Shown: one piece after another, positions 53,588-63,471 of the stretch
How the letters are laid out: each line of letters opens with the position of its first letter
Position numbering within the stretch: the stretch's first letter is position 1
The notes under the pieces: model-generated
What the model saw: only the letters and a program-made list of their open reading frames with translations
Database searches by the model: none
What the model was told of the DNA's origin: nothing
Program-made: the position numbers and the translations under genes
NCBI GenBank assembly: GCA_026004795.1
Contig: BPJV01000009.1
Span: 62,001 to 126,000, forward strand
From: Pirellulaceae bacterium
Lineage (GTDB): Bacteria; Planctomycetota; Planctomycetia; Pirellulales; Pirellulaceae
Reading direction: 5' to 3'
Length of the DNA: 64,000 bases

Positions 53588-55152
53588 TCCGCAGCTCCCC
53601 TCACCTTCTGCCGTAACTCGTCGGCCAATTGCCGAACCTCCTCCACCTGACTAACCCACAGGCTCGCCACGTAGGCCCCGACACCAACGGGTGCCGCCAG
53701 CCAGGTATTCCCCAATCCGCTGGCGTAGACAGCATGACTGCACAGGCAGGCAAGCAGTGAACATACGGTGGCCAGCGCCACGTACCGACCACATCCGGCA
53801 AAAAATCCATCACCGATCGTACGACGCAGCAGGACAGCCATGGTCGCCGTCGACAAGAGAAAGTAGGCACTAGTGGCTATTGGAATCGCCCACAATCCCC
53901 ACCATCGGAAGAGGCTCACTTTGGCAATTACCCCCAGCAACATCCATCCCAGTCCTACAAAGGTCGGCGTGCGAGTATCCCCTAATACATAGAAAGTGCG
54001 GGCCAGCAGTTCGCCGCTGCTCGCTCCTATGAAAACTCCCAACAGGGCTACCGTAAGCCCCGCAACCAGTCGCCCTTGTTCCATGGTGAATTGTCCACGG
54101 ACCAGAAGGTCTTCAACAATACGTTGCGCGAACACTCCAAATCCCACCGCTATCGGCACGATGAGCAACACCATACGACGAACGGCAATGGCCAATTGCC
54201 GCGCCAACTCCCCCCGCCCGGACCTTACCCAATGCTCAGCAAGCTGTGGAAAGACGATCAATGATAAACTGCTCGTTCCCATTGACAACAAGGCGGCAAG
54301 GAATCGCTGGGCGTAGTAGATGGCGGCGATTGCCCCGGCCCCTTGCAGTCCATCGGCCAGGGTCCGATCGACGAGTGGATCAAGGCGCACGATCGCGGCA
54401 CCGGTCATCAAAGGCCACAGGCCGATCACCAGCCGCCCCAGGCTCGCGGCGTCGGCCCGCGCGGGGCACCAGTGACGCAGCATGGGAAGCAGATGGATCG
54501 CTAAGCTGACGGCCGACCCCAAGTTGATTGCCCAAGCGAAGTAGGCAATATCCGCCGCTCCTCGCCACCATACCAGGAGCAGGCTGGAGGTCACGCCGAT
54601 CACCCCCGCCCAAGCAGGCAATTGAAAACGATGCCGTGCGTGGTAGACCGCCTGCGCCCAGGAGATCCCACTGGTCAACACTACCTGCAGGCTCAGGATC
54701 CGCAGCAACTGGATCGTTTCCGCTCTGGCCACTCGCGACAGATCATCGTACAGCAGGTCGCAGATGGCAGGACTCAGAACCAATACCGCCGCGCTTACCG
54801 CGCCAGTCAACAGTCCGGTGAGGCGTCCGGTATACCACGCCAGCTCCCACCCGGCGATCGATCGAACATCTTGACTGAATCGCGACACCAATTCCGGCAC
54901 TAAGACGTACGCCAGCGATCCAGTAAGCATGGCGGCGATCACTGTGGGGACCGCCAGCGCGGCAGCCAGCGCATCAGCCTGTGTGGCGAGTGCATAGGTG
55001 GTCGCCAGATGCCGGAAAAAAAGAAACTGCAGCATGATCTGCAGAATCGACGTCAGCGAGATCACCACCACGTTGACCGCCGTGCGGCGGGTCGAGGCCG
55101 CACGCAGCGGTGGGGCGGGATCGTTCTGGGGAGCAGAGGAGGCAGCCGTCAT
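53584..55152 (-). CDS. MurJ/MviN-family lipid-linked glycan flippase
   Basis: A 522-residue MATE-like membrane protein with about 13-14 helices. The start VVISLTSILQIMLQFLFFRH, the charged SLAYVLVPELVSRFSQ, and YYAQRFLAALLSMGTSSLSLIVFPQLAEH follow MurJ/MviN proteins, which flip lipid-linked sugars across the membrane. The ATG at 55152 overlaps the glycosyltransferase stop by ATGA. Because it sits next to a glycosyltransferase and not in a murein cluster, it more likely exports a specific glycan or glycolipid than lipid II; many planctomycetes have little peptidoglycan. The frame extends to 55242, but that part lies inside the glycosyltransferase gene. Confidence 0.87.
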   Translation of the reverse strand: MTAASSAPQNDPAPPLRAASTRRTAVNVVVISLTSILQIMLQFLFFRHLATTYALATQADALAAALAVPTVIAAMLTGSLAYVLVPELVSRFSQDVRSIAGWELAWYTGRLTGLLTGAVSAAVLVLSPAICDLLYDDLSRVARAETIQLLRILSLQVVLTSGISWAQAVYHARHRFQLPAWAGVIGVTSSLLLVWWRGAADIAYFAWAINLGSAVSLAIHLLPMLRHWCPARADAASLGRLVIGLWPLMTGAAIVRLDPLVDRTLADGLQGAGAIAAIYYAQRFLAALLSMGTSSLSLIVFPQLAEHWVRSGRGELARQLAIAVRRMVLLIVPIAVGFGVFAQRIVEDLLVRGQFTMEQGRLVAGLTVALLGVFIGASSGELLARTFYVLGDTRTPTFVGLGWMLLGVIAKVSLFRWWGLWAIPIATSAYFLLSTATMAVLLRRTIGDGFFAGCGRYVALATVCSLLACLCSHAVYASGLGNTWLAAPVGVGAYVASLWVSQVEEVRQLADELRQKVRGAAE

Positions 55153-56357
55153 CGTTGCACAGTCTTTCGCCAGCGAGTCGGATTCGTCGGACCGGCCGAT
55201 TCCACCAGTGCCGCGATGAGCTGCTGCATGGTGCCCCCCCAACGCAACAAGCCATGGTGCTGCAGCACGTACTCCCGCCCCCGGTTAGCTCGCTCCTGCA
55301 CCACGGCGGCATCGGCGGTTCGCAGTTGTCGCATAGCATTGCAAACGGCTTCCGCCGACATGGCGTTACTGACCCATCCTCGTCCGTCGCTCAATAACGT
55401 CACGAGATCGTCGCTACACGGCGTCGCGATCACTGGCCGTCCCAGCACCATCGCCTCGAGGGCGACGTTGGGTAGTCCTTCATACTGACTGGGAATCAAC
55501 AGGCCCACCGCGCGGCGCATCAGGGGAAATGGGTTGTTCACCGCGCCACAGAAACGGACGCAGGAGTCGAGCTGCAGTTGCTGACAAAGCGCCTGCAACT
55601 GGGCACGCAAAGGACCATCGCCGACCAGCAACAACTGCTCGCCCTCGGCAGCGGGAATCATTCGACGATATGCGGCAAACGCTTCCAGTGCCCGCTGATG
55701 TCCTTTTTCGGCAGTCATCCGAGCGACCATCAGCCAATAAGGTCTGCCCCGGCATTCGGCATCCGGCGCTGACCACTGCTGCTGCGCGGCCCTTTCGATC
55801 GCTTCGGCGTCGACGGCGTTAGGCACTACCGTGATGCGGTCGAGCGGTAGGCGGAAGTACTCCGCGGCGTCTTCCGCAACGGCGCGCGAGACGGCGATGA
55901 TGACCGACTGCGGGGACTGATAATAACGAGCGAGAAGGTATCGCTTCCACCGATGGAACCTCTCCCTGGCCTGGCCAAAATCCCGGCTGGGAGGGCTGGT
56001 GATCACCGAGATGCGCGGGATCGCCAGACGTCGACACGCGGCCCCGGTAACCAGCGTCATATGGTAGGTGCGATCGTATACCACATCGATGGCGCGACGC
56101 CGCAAGATTTCCGTCATATGCGCAATCTGCGCACGACGAATACGTCCCGGCCACCACAGCCGAGCGTGGTAGTGGGAAAAGAAATCGTGGATCGGCACCC
56201 CAGCAGGGACGCGCTCCATCAGCGTTCCCCGACGATGCAAGAGATAGATTTCCCGCAGGAAATGCTCTGCGGGCAACACGCGAACCAACTGGACCAATTG
56301 GCGTTCGCTGCCGCCTGCCTCCAAGGAGCTACCACATGCCAAGACGCGGATCGTCAC
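55149..56357 (-). CDS. Family 4 glycosyltransferase
   Basis: A 402-residue GT-B glycosyltransferase. The N-terminal domain starts VLACGSSLEAGGSERQLVQL, the typical donor-loop region of GT4. The C-terminal domain has YWLMVARMTAEKGHQRALEA, LLLVGDGPLRAQLQAL, VRFCGAVNNPFPLMRRAVGL and the nucleotide-sugar motif SQYEGLPNVALEAMVLGRPV, with E-x7-E present. It starts with a GTG four bases after the kinase stop and overlaps the flippase by ATGA. It should add a sugar to a membrane-linked acceptor on the inner face before transport. Donor and acceptor cannot be told from sequence. Confidence 0.92.
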   Translation of the reverse strand: MTIRVLACGSSLEAGGSERQLVQLVRVLPAEHFLREIYLLHRRGTLMERVPAGVPIHDFFSHYHARLWWPGRIRRAQIAHMTEILRRRAIDVVYDRTYHMTLVTGAACRRLAIPRISVITSPPSRDFGQARERFHRWKRYLLARYYQSPQSVIIAVSRAVAEDAAEYFRLPLDRITVVPNAVDAEAIERAAQQQWSAPDAECRGRPYWLMVARMTAEKGHQRALEAFAAYRRMIPAAEGEQLLLVGDGPLRAQLQALCQQLQLDSCVRFCGAVNNPFPLMRRAVGLLIPSQYEGLPNVALEAMVLGRPVIATPCSDDLVTLLSDGRGWVSNAMSAEAVCNAMRQLRTADAAVVQERANRGREYVLQHHGLLRWGGTMQQLIAALVESAGPTNPTRWRKTVQR

Positions 56358-56361
56358 GTCA

Positions 56362-58320
56362 TCAGGACTCCGATTCCAGAAAACTGCGAATGCGAACGAT
56401 CTGTGGCTGCGCCCATGGTTTATCGGCGTACAACGTCAGAATATCGCGGTAGAAGGATTTTAACGCGGCTCCCGACAACGACTGCTCGGCAGATTGGATC
56501 AATGCCTCCAGTTCCACGGCCGCTGGTGGCACCTCCTTGGAGATGGGGCGCTGCGTCGTCTGCGCGTACCGCGCCAGTTCCACCAGACGTTGTTCGTCGC
56601 GGGCAAGGTTGTCGATTTGACCGAAGACGTCGAGGAAGGCAGCTAGCTTTTCTCGCGCGCGGAGCGGATTCTCCTCCCGCGCGGTCATACTATCCAGGAA
56701 GGCTTGCTCCAGTGCGCTCAGTGCCTCTTCACCGCCTCGCGACACCCTTCGGCGCAACGATCGCGTCCACCGAGTAAGCTCCAGTTCATTGACCAGCGCT
56801 TGCAATTCCTCGGCCCGTGCGTCGTCGGGAAATCTGGCCAGGAACTGTTCGATCTCGTCACGTACGTCAAGCAATTGACCGTCGTCCCCGGAATCAACGG
56901 CCTGCATCACCTGAGCGTACAGCTCGTCGGCGGTGGGAGGTTGCAGCGTCTTGACGATTACCCCCACGGCAACCAACAGCAGGACGACGATACCCAAAAT
57001 CGACGCCATATGCAGCCAATCTCGCCCTGGCTCGGTACCCCGCTCCTGTTCCAACCATAGGAATGATTCCGGCTCCTCGTCCTGATCGTCGTCCACGGCG
57101 TGGTAGCGACTTGGCCCCGTTCCCGTCACGGCGCTATGACCGCCCGGTGCCGCAGAGGCTTCGACCGAGGGACTGTGCGTGAAGTCATCGACATCGATTA
57201 CCGAGGACTGGGTTTCCGACGCGCTTTGTCCGTCAGGCAACAATTGCTGCAGGTCTTGAGCCGCCACGGTCACTTCGTCATCCCCGATGGAATCAACCTT
57301 CGCGTCGAACTTCGCCGACTTCCCTGGAGCGGCGATGGTTTCGCCGGTGCGAGGCGGCGACTTGGCCGCTTCGGTCACTCGCAAGTCATCATCATCGATA
57401 TCGGACAGATCGAGGGACGTCATCTCCGGCCCGATCGCCTCGCAGGCATCCCCCGTCGGTGCCCCGGACTTCTCACTCGGCGATGGTTTCTTTCCCACCG
57501 TAGCATGCTTCATCGCCAACAAGCGATTGCGAACCACCAGTGCGGTGGGGGGGCGTCGCGAAGGGTCTTTTTCGAGCAACTCATAGACGATCTGGGCCAA
57601 CTCCGGCGGCACCTCAGGGGCTTTCTCACTCAGGCTGGGAACCGAATGGTAGCGCACGGCGTAAAGCACTTCGGGCACGCTACGCGCCGCGAACGGAGGC
57701 TTGCCAGCCAACAGGGCGTACATGACGCAGCCGAGGGCGTACAAATCGCTCCGCGCCGTCACCGGCTTCCCCTCCGCTTGCTCCGGTGGCATGTAGTCGG
57801 CCGTGCCGATCACCGCCCCCGCAGCGGTCACTTCGCTGGCACCGAACAATTTGGCGATACCAAAATCCGTTAGTTTGACGGTTCCCCCCGAGGCCACCAG
57901 CAGGTTGGCAGGTTTCAAATCGCGGTGAATGATTCCCAAATCATGGGCATGCTTGAGGGCACCGGTGGTTTGAATCCCCACCTCCAGAACATCTTCCCAC
58001 GGGATTCTCCCGTGCTTGCGGAGGTGCTGTTCCAGGGAATTGCCTTCCACGTACTCCATGGCATAGAACAGCAACCCTCGCTCCTCGCCATAGCCGAGCA
58101 GAGTAACGATGTTCGGATGGCGCAGACGTTTCAGCACTTCCACTTCGGCGGCGAAGCGACGGCGGAATTTCATTTGGTCGGCGATCGCCGGCGAGATGAC
58201 TTTGATCGCCACCGGTTCTCCGCTACGTTGATGCACTCCCTTGTACACCACCCCCATACCACCGCGTCCCAGTATGGATTCCACGCGGTAGGGGCCAAGG
58301 AATTCAAGATCAAGTTGCAT
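56362..58320 (-). CDS. Membrane Ser/Thr protein kinase (PknB type)
   Basis: A 652-residue kinase. The catalytic domain (about 10-275) has ILGRGGMGVVYKG (16-28), catalytic K40, HRDLKPAN, TDFGIAKLF and the APE-equivalent YMPPEQAEGKP. An acidic disordered linker (about 290-455) leads to a single transmembrane helix (MASILGIVVLLLVAVGVIV) and an outer or far domain of about 180 residues with helical repeats (VMQAVDSGDDGQLLDVRDEI, then ARAEELQALVNELELTRW). No PASTA repeats are present. I chose the ATG at 58320; a TTG at 58350 is the alternative. It heads the leftward operon with the glycosyltransferase, flippase and glutamate-synthase-like genes and may regulate them by phosphorylation. Confidence 0.93.
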   Translation of the reverse strand: MQLDLEFLGPYRVESILGRGGMGVVYKGVHQRSGEPVAIKVISPAIADQMKFRRRFAAEVEVLKRLRHPNIVTLLGYGEERGLLFYAMEYVEGNSLEQHLRKHGRIPWEDVLEVGIQTTGALKHAHDLGIIHRDLKPANLLVASGGTVKLTDFGIAKLFGASEVTAAGAVIGTADYMPPEQAEGKPVTARSDLYALGCVMYALLAGKPPFAARSVPEVLYAVRYHSVPSLSEKAPEVPPELAQIVYELLEKDPSRRPPTALVVRNRLLAMKHATVGKKPSPSEKSGAPTGDACEAIGPEMTSLDLSDIDDDDLRVTEAAKSPPRTGETIAAPGKSAKFDAKVDSIGDDEVTVAAQDLQQLLPDGQSASETQSSVIDVDDFTHSPSVEASAAPGGHSAVTGTGPSRYHAVDDDQDEEPESFLWLEQERGTEPGRDWLHMASILGIVVLLLVAVGVIVKTLQPPTADELYAQVMQAVDSGDDGQLLDVRDEIEQFLARFPDDARAEELQALVNELELTRWTRSLRRRVSRGGEEALSALEQAFLDSMTAREENPLRAREKLAAFLDVFGQIDNLARDEQRLVELARYAQTTQRPISKEVPPAAVELEALIQSAEQSLSGAALKSFYRDILTLYADKPWAQPQIVRIRSFLESES

Positions 58321-58455
58321 GGTTGTGGGCCTAGAGGAGAAGTCGTCCAATCACGCGGGCTGGCAGTCCGGACATCATGGCTACAATCGTAGCATCGCGC
58401 CACTTTCTGCGCGGAGCATCACATCGCGCCGGCACAAGCTAGGGAGCCGCAGCCC

Positions 58456-59379
58456 ATGTTATTGTACGTCAGTCAACAGTTCGAGAACCATCAAACGGGC
58501 CACCATCCCGAATGCCCCGCCCGCACAACCCGGCTGAATCGGTTGCTGGAAGAGACCGGTTGGCTGGAGAGAGCCACCGTGCCCCCCTGGAATCCAGCTT
58601 CGCGAGAACAGTTGCAATGGAACCATAGTCCGGAATATGTGGATCAATTGGAGCGCTGGTGCCGCGAGAATGCCGGGCAGATCGAAGCCGACACGGTGGT
58701 CAGCCCGGGATCGTGGGAGGCAGCCCGATGGGCAGCCGGTGCCGCCATCGATGCCGTGCGGCGGGTGCTGGCGGGTGAAGCAGCGACGGCCTTCTGCGCC
58801 ATTCGTCCGCCGGGACATCATGCCCTCCCTGACAGGCCCATGGGGTTCTGCCTGGTGAACAACGTGGCGTTGGCAGCGCATGCTGCTCTGCGGTGCGGAG
58901 CAGAGCGGGTGATGATCATCGATTGGGACGTCCATCATGGTAACGGCACGCAAGAGGCTTTCTATGCGGACGGGCGAGTGGCCTTCTATTCGATCCACCG
59001 CAGCCCCTTTTATCCCGGCACGGGAGCCGCAGACGAACGGGGCGTCGGGGCCGGAGAGGGTTGGATTCTCAACCGCCCGGTACCGGCAACGATTTCCACC
59101 AAGGCCTACATCGAGCTTTTTTCCGAGGACATTCAGCTGCTGGCCGAACGGACCGATCCCCAGCACCTACTCATCAGTGCAGGATTCGACGCCCACCGCG
59201 GCGATCCAGTTGGTGGGCTCTGCCTGGAAGAAGAGGACTTCGCGACGCTCACGGCCATCGTACAGTCGGTTGCTCAACGTCGAGGAATCCAGGGAATCGT
59301 CAGCATGCTCGAAGGGGGCTACCACCTCGAGCATATGCCGCGCAGCGTGTTGGCTCATATCCAACAGCTGGCTCACTGA
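58456..59379 (+). CDS. Histone-deacetylase-family amidohydrolase
   Basis: A 307-residue zinc hydrolase of the HDAC/AcuC/acetylpolyamine amidohydrolase superfamily (class II-like). The start [20 protein letters not shown], the active-site IRPPGHHA (H121, H122), zinc ligands D158 and H160 in [12 protein letters not shown], the third ligand in [11 protein letters not shown], and the closing [11 protein letters not shown] are all present, so it should be active. Bacterial members remove acetyl groups from polyamines, small amides or proteins. The ATG at 58456 has GGGAG ten bases upstream. It faces away from the kinase operon, with 135 bases between. The substrate is unknown. Confidence 0.94.
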   Translation: MLLYVSQQFENHQTGHHPECPARTTRLNRLLEETGWLERATVPPWNPASREQLQWNHSPEYVDQLERWCRENAGQIEADTVVSPGSWEAARWAAGAAIDAVRRVLAGEAATAFCAIRPPGHHALPDRPMGFCLVNNVALAAHAALRCGAERVMIIDWDVHHGNGTQEAFYADGRVAFYSIHRSPFYPGTGAADERGVGAGEGWILNRPVPATISTKAYIELFSEDIQLLAERTDPQHLLISAGFDAHRGDPVGGLCLEEEDFATLTAIVQSVAQRRGIQGIVSMLEGGYHLEHMPRSVLAHIQQLAH

Positions 59380-59406
59380 CCCGACGACGTGTTCCTCAGG
59401 CCACCG

Positions 59407-61014
59407 TCAAGCCGTAGGCGGGTCGTTGCGCGGTGGGTTCAATTCCAAGGATTCCCCACCGCTACCGCTTTCGCTCTGTGAATCACTGCCACTGCCTCCC
59501 GCCTCGTTGTTCGACGGTGGCGGAAACACGGACTCGGCCTGCGGAGCGGCCATGTCGCCCTGGCCGTTTCCATTATTCGCCGAAGCCCCCGAGTTGTCGG
59601 CGGCATTCCCTCCCGCACTCGATGAATTCGACGAGCTGGACGAAGCCTGCGCATCCTCCTCGGGTATTTCAATTCGTTGCATCGACCGGTCACCCAATGA
59701 AGGTGGCACATCGGCAGGATCGGTACTCGAACCGGCCGCCCCTTGGTTGCCAGTGGCGGAGCTGGACGGTGCTGGTCGAGGCTCTCCATAGATCACTCGC
59801 TCGATCACCTCTCCGGCACACGGATCGCCGGCTACGGGCATCAGCGAACTGCGTTCAACCGACAATGCTGCTGAGTAGGGATCGTAGTAGCTGAGCACCG
59901 TGGGACTGTGCACGACGCGTGGCACGAGCTTTCGCACCGTGTACGGTTCATACCGTGCCACACGGCGCGGCACCTTTACTTTTGTCGTCACCGCCTCGGT
60001 TTCATAATACTGCACCGGGACCTCTTCTTCGACCGTCTCCACTTTGTACGTAACTCGCTCCACGGTCTTCGGACGCACCATCTCTTCTTCGACCCACTCG
60101 GTGACCGTCACCGGCACCTTACGCACTACTTCTTGAGTGACCGGTTTGCGAATGGTGTAGGGAACCTTGCGCACCTCCTGAACTGGCTCCATGCGGGTCA
60201 CCGTCACCGGCACTTGTTCCTCGATAACCTCGGTCTCCATGCGGGTTACCTGAACCGGCACTTGTTGTTGAACGGTGGTCGGCATCAACGTCGTCTTGGG
60301 TACGACGACCGGTACCGGGTTGGGCTTGTACTGGATCTGAGCAAAGGTTCGCGGCGGCCCCGTGTAGGGTACCCATCCCAAACCACCGCGGCGATAGGCT
60401 ACGGTGCCATCGGCGGCCACATGCATGCCCCCGGGGACCCAGCGCAGCAAATAGCGAGTATCGCCTGGCTGCACCATGGGCTGGGCAACGTATTGCCCTT
60501 GGTCGACAACCGTTTGCTCATAGGTCGTCACTGGCTGGTAGGTCACGTAGTTCTGAGTCTGCAACTGAGTTTCCACCACCGGCCGCTGGACCACACGACG
60601 CTGCGTTTGGTAAGTGGTCTCCGTAACCGGTCGGTAGGTGGTATACGTCTCTTCGCGTTCGGCCGTTTCCGTCACATAGGTCGTCTGCAGAACACGCTCC
60701 TCCTTGAAAGTCTGCCGCGTGACAGGACGACGGACGATGTAGCGTTCTTCAACCGTCGAGGTTTCGACGACCGGCTTGCGCACCGTCTTCGTTCGTTTCT
60801 CCAGCCGCGTTTTGAGAACCGGGCGGTAGGTCGTAACCTCTTGCTCCTCGTACACGGTCTCGTAGACCACCCGCATGCGCTGCTCGAGCTGCTCCTCGTA
60901 GACCGTTTGGGGCTGGACGCTATAAACAGGACCGCAAACTTGGGCCACCGCGGCGACCGGCATCACGGCGCCCATGGTAGCCAGGACGGAGATGTGCACA
61001 GATCGAAGCTTCAT
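59407..61014 (-). CDS. Secreted Tyr/Val/Pro repeat protein, YTV-like wall protein
   Basis: A 535-residue exported protein with a signal peptide (about 1-24, ISVLATMGAVMPVAAVAQ). Residues 35-370 consist of short repeats such as VYETVYEEQ, TYRPVLKTR, TVRKPVVET, RRPVTRQTF, YVTYQPVTTYEQ, VPVTVTRMEP and YTIRKPVTQE, with strong alternation of Val/Thr with Glu/Arg, i.e. extended beta strands. This is like the YTV repeats of planctomycete cell-wall proteins, though it is far smaller than the giant members. An interruption at about 190-240 carries RYLLRWVPGGMHVAADGT. The tail (about 430-535) is Ser/Asn/Gly/Pro-rich and disordered. ATG 61014 has GGTGG four bases upstream. Confidence 0.82.
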   Translation of the reverse strand: MKLRSVHISVLATMGAVMPVAAVAQVCGPVYSVQPQTVYEEQLEQRMRVVYETVYEEQEVTTYRPVLKTRLEKRTKTVRKPVVETSTVEERYIVRRPVTRQTFKEERVLQTTYVTETAEREETYTTYRPVTETTYQTQRRVVQRPVVETQLQTQNYVTYQPVTTYEQTVVDQGQYVAQPMVQPGDTRYLLRWVPGGMHVAADGTVAYRRGGLGWVPYTGPPRTFAQIQYKPNPVPVVVPKTTLMPTTVQQQVPVQVTRMETEVIEEQVPVTVTRMEPVQEVRKVPYTIRKPVTQEVVRKVPVTVTEWVEEEMVRPKTVERVTYKVETVEEEVPVQYYETEAVTTKVKVPRRVARYEPYTVRKLVPRVVHSPTVLSYYDPYSAALSVERSSLMPVAGDPCAGEVIERVIYGEPRPAPSSSATGNQGAAGSSTDPADVPPSLGDRSMQRIEIPEEDAQASSSSSNSSSAGGNAADNSGASANNGNGQGDMAAPQAESVFPPPSNNEAGGSGSDSQSESGSGGESLELNPPRNDPPTA

Positions 61015-61480
61015 ACTACCACCGTTTTTCTGCCATGGAGTCATGCATTCGCACCACGTGCGATCGTAATCCAACAAAGCCTGCGAAGCTCCATCTCCTC
61101 TGCGGCGGATCCTTCACCCCGTGCGACGGGTTTGCCCTGGCACCGCTTCAATCGCAGCCCAGGCGGCAATCCCTCGTGTCATTATGGCACGTCACGGAAC
61201 CCGTTTCCACGATCGTCACCACCGCATCGCGACAACCCGCCAAGCAATACCAACTCCTCGGCAAATAGCATGCCATTTTCTCCATCCTGGTCAGTTGGTA
61301 TCGGAGAACGGGCAGGCTGTCTCTGTGTTAGCAATGTACGTGACTGAGTCTCCAGTCCATAGGCGGAGTTTAGGAAGAACGCCAGAAGAGAAAAAGAATC
61401 CCCTGGCCAAGTTCCGATTAGGCCGATTAGGCAAGACCGACTGCCTGCCGAATAGGGAAAGCTAGCAAAGAATCTTGGCA
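61015..61480. other. Intergenic stretch upstream of the YTV-like gene
   Basis: About 470 bases between two leftward genes. CCTAATCGG occurs twice close together (about 61420-61440). No supported gene; it should contain the promoter of the YTV-like gene. Confidence 0.45.
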
Positions 61481-63082
61481 CTACGGCCGGTTCCCCGCCA
61501 GCAAGGCCTGGCGAATTGCCTGGCGAACCGCTTCATCATTTTCGCGGCTGAGGAGCATCCGTAACTGACGTCGCACCTCCTCATCCATCATCGTTCCCAG
61601 CAGCGCCACCGCCCGTCCACGCACCTCTGCTTGTCCATCCGAGGCCATCCACAACAGCCATTGCCGAGGATTCAGATCCTCTCGCCGCAGAATTACGTCG
61701 AGTAACTCGAGGCGTACCGTCTTCGACCCCCGAGCCAGGGTAACCGCCAACTCCAAGTCCTGGTCGGACCACCCTCTGGATTTCAGCGCCAAGGTGGCAG
61801 CTTGGCCGATCTTTGGTTGAATACTGCCGAGCAGCCGCACCAACTGGTCGTCTGGTAACCGATCGATGCCCTCCAGAGTGACCGGCTCATCAACCACCAT
61901 GCGTTTTAGCGGAGCATCGGCCATTCGATGCACAACAACGGCCGTCGGCTGCAGGTTGGTTGCCTGCCCGGCGGGGACCATGCCATCAGTGTTGGATATC
62001 AAGCGATACCTGGCACTTGGCATCGCACCACTTGAATCCGGCTTTTCAGTGGGAGCAGGCGCCGCTGGTGGTGCAGCCAGTGAAACCAACGCGGCGGCAT
62101 TTTCAGCATCTTCCTTCGTTCCTCCGACCACCCGCCTGTAGGAAGGCATTTGCACGACGGGCTGTTGGGTTGCCCCATGGCCTGCCGAACTCTCCCCTGC
62201 GGGACCAGATTCTGCTGCCGACGCCTCACGGGCAGAGAAAGCGGTGGGAGGGAACTCATCATTCGCTCTGCCATCGGACAACGTCGCGCTCACAGCCGAC
62301 GGGAAGTCGCCGGCCGCGCCAGGGACGCCTGCCGCCTGCGGCCTGTTCGTCGTCGCCCCTTGCTGGTCATCGCTCAGCTCCGACGTGGGAGGTGGCGGTG
62401 GCGTCTGCAGACCTGCTGAGGAAGAACGCGTGGCTTGGGGGGGCACGGCCGAAGCATCGACCATGGCGGAGTCGATTTCCAACGCCGCGGCGGTGGCTTG
62501 GCCCCCCCGCCGCAGGACCAGTTCGCGGAGGGCGCTTTCCAGCTTCTTCCACTCCTGCCCCTCGCGTTGCTGACATGCGGCCGCAACCCTGGTGGCCAGC
62601 ATGCGGAGGTGCATTTCTCCCTCGGAGGTCAGTGCCTCGGGCAGGGCTGATAGACGGTCGAGGAGGAGCCGTATTCGGTCGACCGCTTCGGCAGCATCGC
62701 TCTGCAGCCAAACCTCCGTTTTTTCCCGCAGCACGTCATGCGCGGCTAAGGCTACCGCTGGATCGGGATGCGCCAGGGCGTCGACCAGCATCAGCGCTCC
62801 GTCGGCCGGCAATTGCCGCGCCGCCTCGATAGCTAACAGAGCTTCAGCCGGATGTTGCGGGTCCGCCAATTGTCGCTGCAGTTCCCTGAGCATCCATCGT
62901 CGGCCATGATCCCACAGCAGCCACCCGGCACTGCTTCCCACCATGACCGCCACCAACAACACCTTTCGCCATCCAGGAGGGGCAGGGCGCGGAGCGTCGA
63001 CGCGAAATCGAATCTCGATCGCCGAGTCGCGTCGTTGATGTTCAGACATCGTTTGCGCCGATTGTTTGTTACCAGATTGCAT
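61481..63082 (-). CDS. Membrane protein with helical-repeat C-terminus, unknown function
   Basis: A 533-residue protein. A single transmembrane helix lies at about 38-58 (VLLVAVMVGSSAGWLLWDHG) behind a basic cytoplasmic lead. Residues about 60-210 are Ala/Leu-rich helices (LLAIEAARQLPADGALMLVD, then PAVALAAHDVLREKTEVW), followed by a low-complexity Pro/Ser/Ala stretch (about 215-370) and a final HEAT-like part (about 405-530, with SDGQAEVRGRAVALLGTMMD, then LLSRENDEAVRQAIRQALL). HEAT-like solenoids bind proteins. The start may be ATG 63082 or ATG 63049; neither has a good ribosome site. The family is not recognised. The YTV-like gene follows 466 bases downstream. Confidence 0.82.
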   Translation of the reverse strand: MQSGNKQSAQTMSEHQRRDSAIEIRFRVDAPRPAPPGWRKVLLVAVMVGSSAGWLLWDHGRRWMLRELQRQLADPQHPAEALLAIEAARQLPADGALMLVDALAHPDPAVALAAHDVLREKTEVWLQSDAAEAVDRIRLLLDRLSALPEALTSEGEMHLRMLATRVAAACQQREGQEWKKLESALRELVLRRGGQATAAALEIDSAMVDASAVPPQATRSSSAGLQTPPPPPTSELSDDQQGATTNRPQAAGVPGAAGDFPSAVSATLSDGRANDEFPPTAFSAREASAAESGPAGESSAGHGATQQPVVQMPSYRRVVGGTKEDAENAAALVSLAAPPAAPAPTEKPDSSGAMPSARYRLISNTDGMVPAGQATNLQPTAVVVHRMADAPLKRMVVDEPVTLEGIDRLPDDQLVRLLGSIQPKIGQAATLALKSRGWSDQDLELAVTLARGSKTVRLELLDVILRREDLNPRQWLLWMASDGQAEVRGRAVALLGTMMDEEVRRQLRMLLSRENDEAVRQAIRQALLAGNRP

Positions 63083-63471
63083 TGGCCGAATGGTCTCAAG
63101 CCTAGCGGTGCATCACTCCCTCCCGATCTTTTCCCCTCTGATTTCTCGCAGAATGCCCCGTTTGACTCAAGATCAGAATGAAGCCGAATTCCCGCAAAAC
63201 CATTGCGGTTGCCATCACCCAATGGCCGAAAACAACTATCGGCGGTGCGCCATTTCGCCTGTTCCCTCCCTCACCGGCCAGTGCCGGGGTGAATCAGCCA
63301 AACATCGGTCGCCCCTAATCACGGCTTCGGCGCGTCCACAAGCGTGCGCTGCGCGGTGATCACGGGGAGGATTCGGCCTGCCAGCCGGCGCGGACAGGCA
63401 GCGGTGCGTGCTAATTCCAGTGCACAACCGCGGGGGGCGGATTCTCACTCTCGGCAGCTACGGTCATCCCG
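63083..63471. other. Divergent intergenic region
   Basis: About 390 bases between the leftward helical-repeat gene and the rightward secreted protein. No convincing promoter pair, repeat or gene was seen. Confidence 0.4.

Noticed and set aside
59908-61347. Open frame of 479 codons on the plus strand opposite the YTV-like gene
   Set aside because: It is His/Arg/Leu-rich without any family resemblance and mirrors the repetitive composition of the real gene, which has a signal peptide and a ribosome site.
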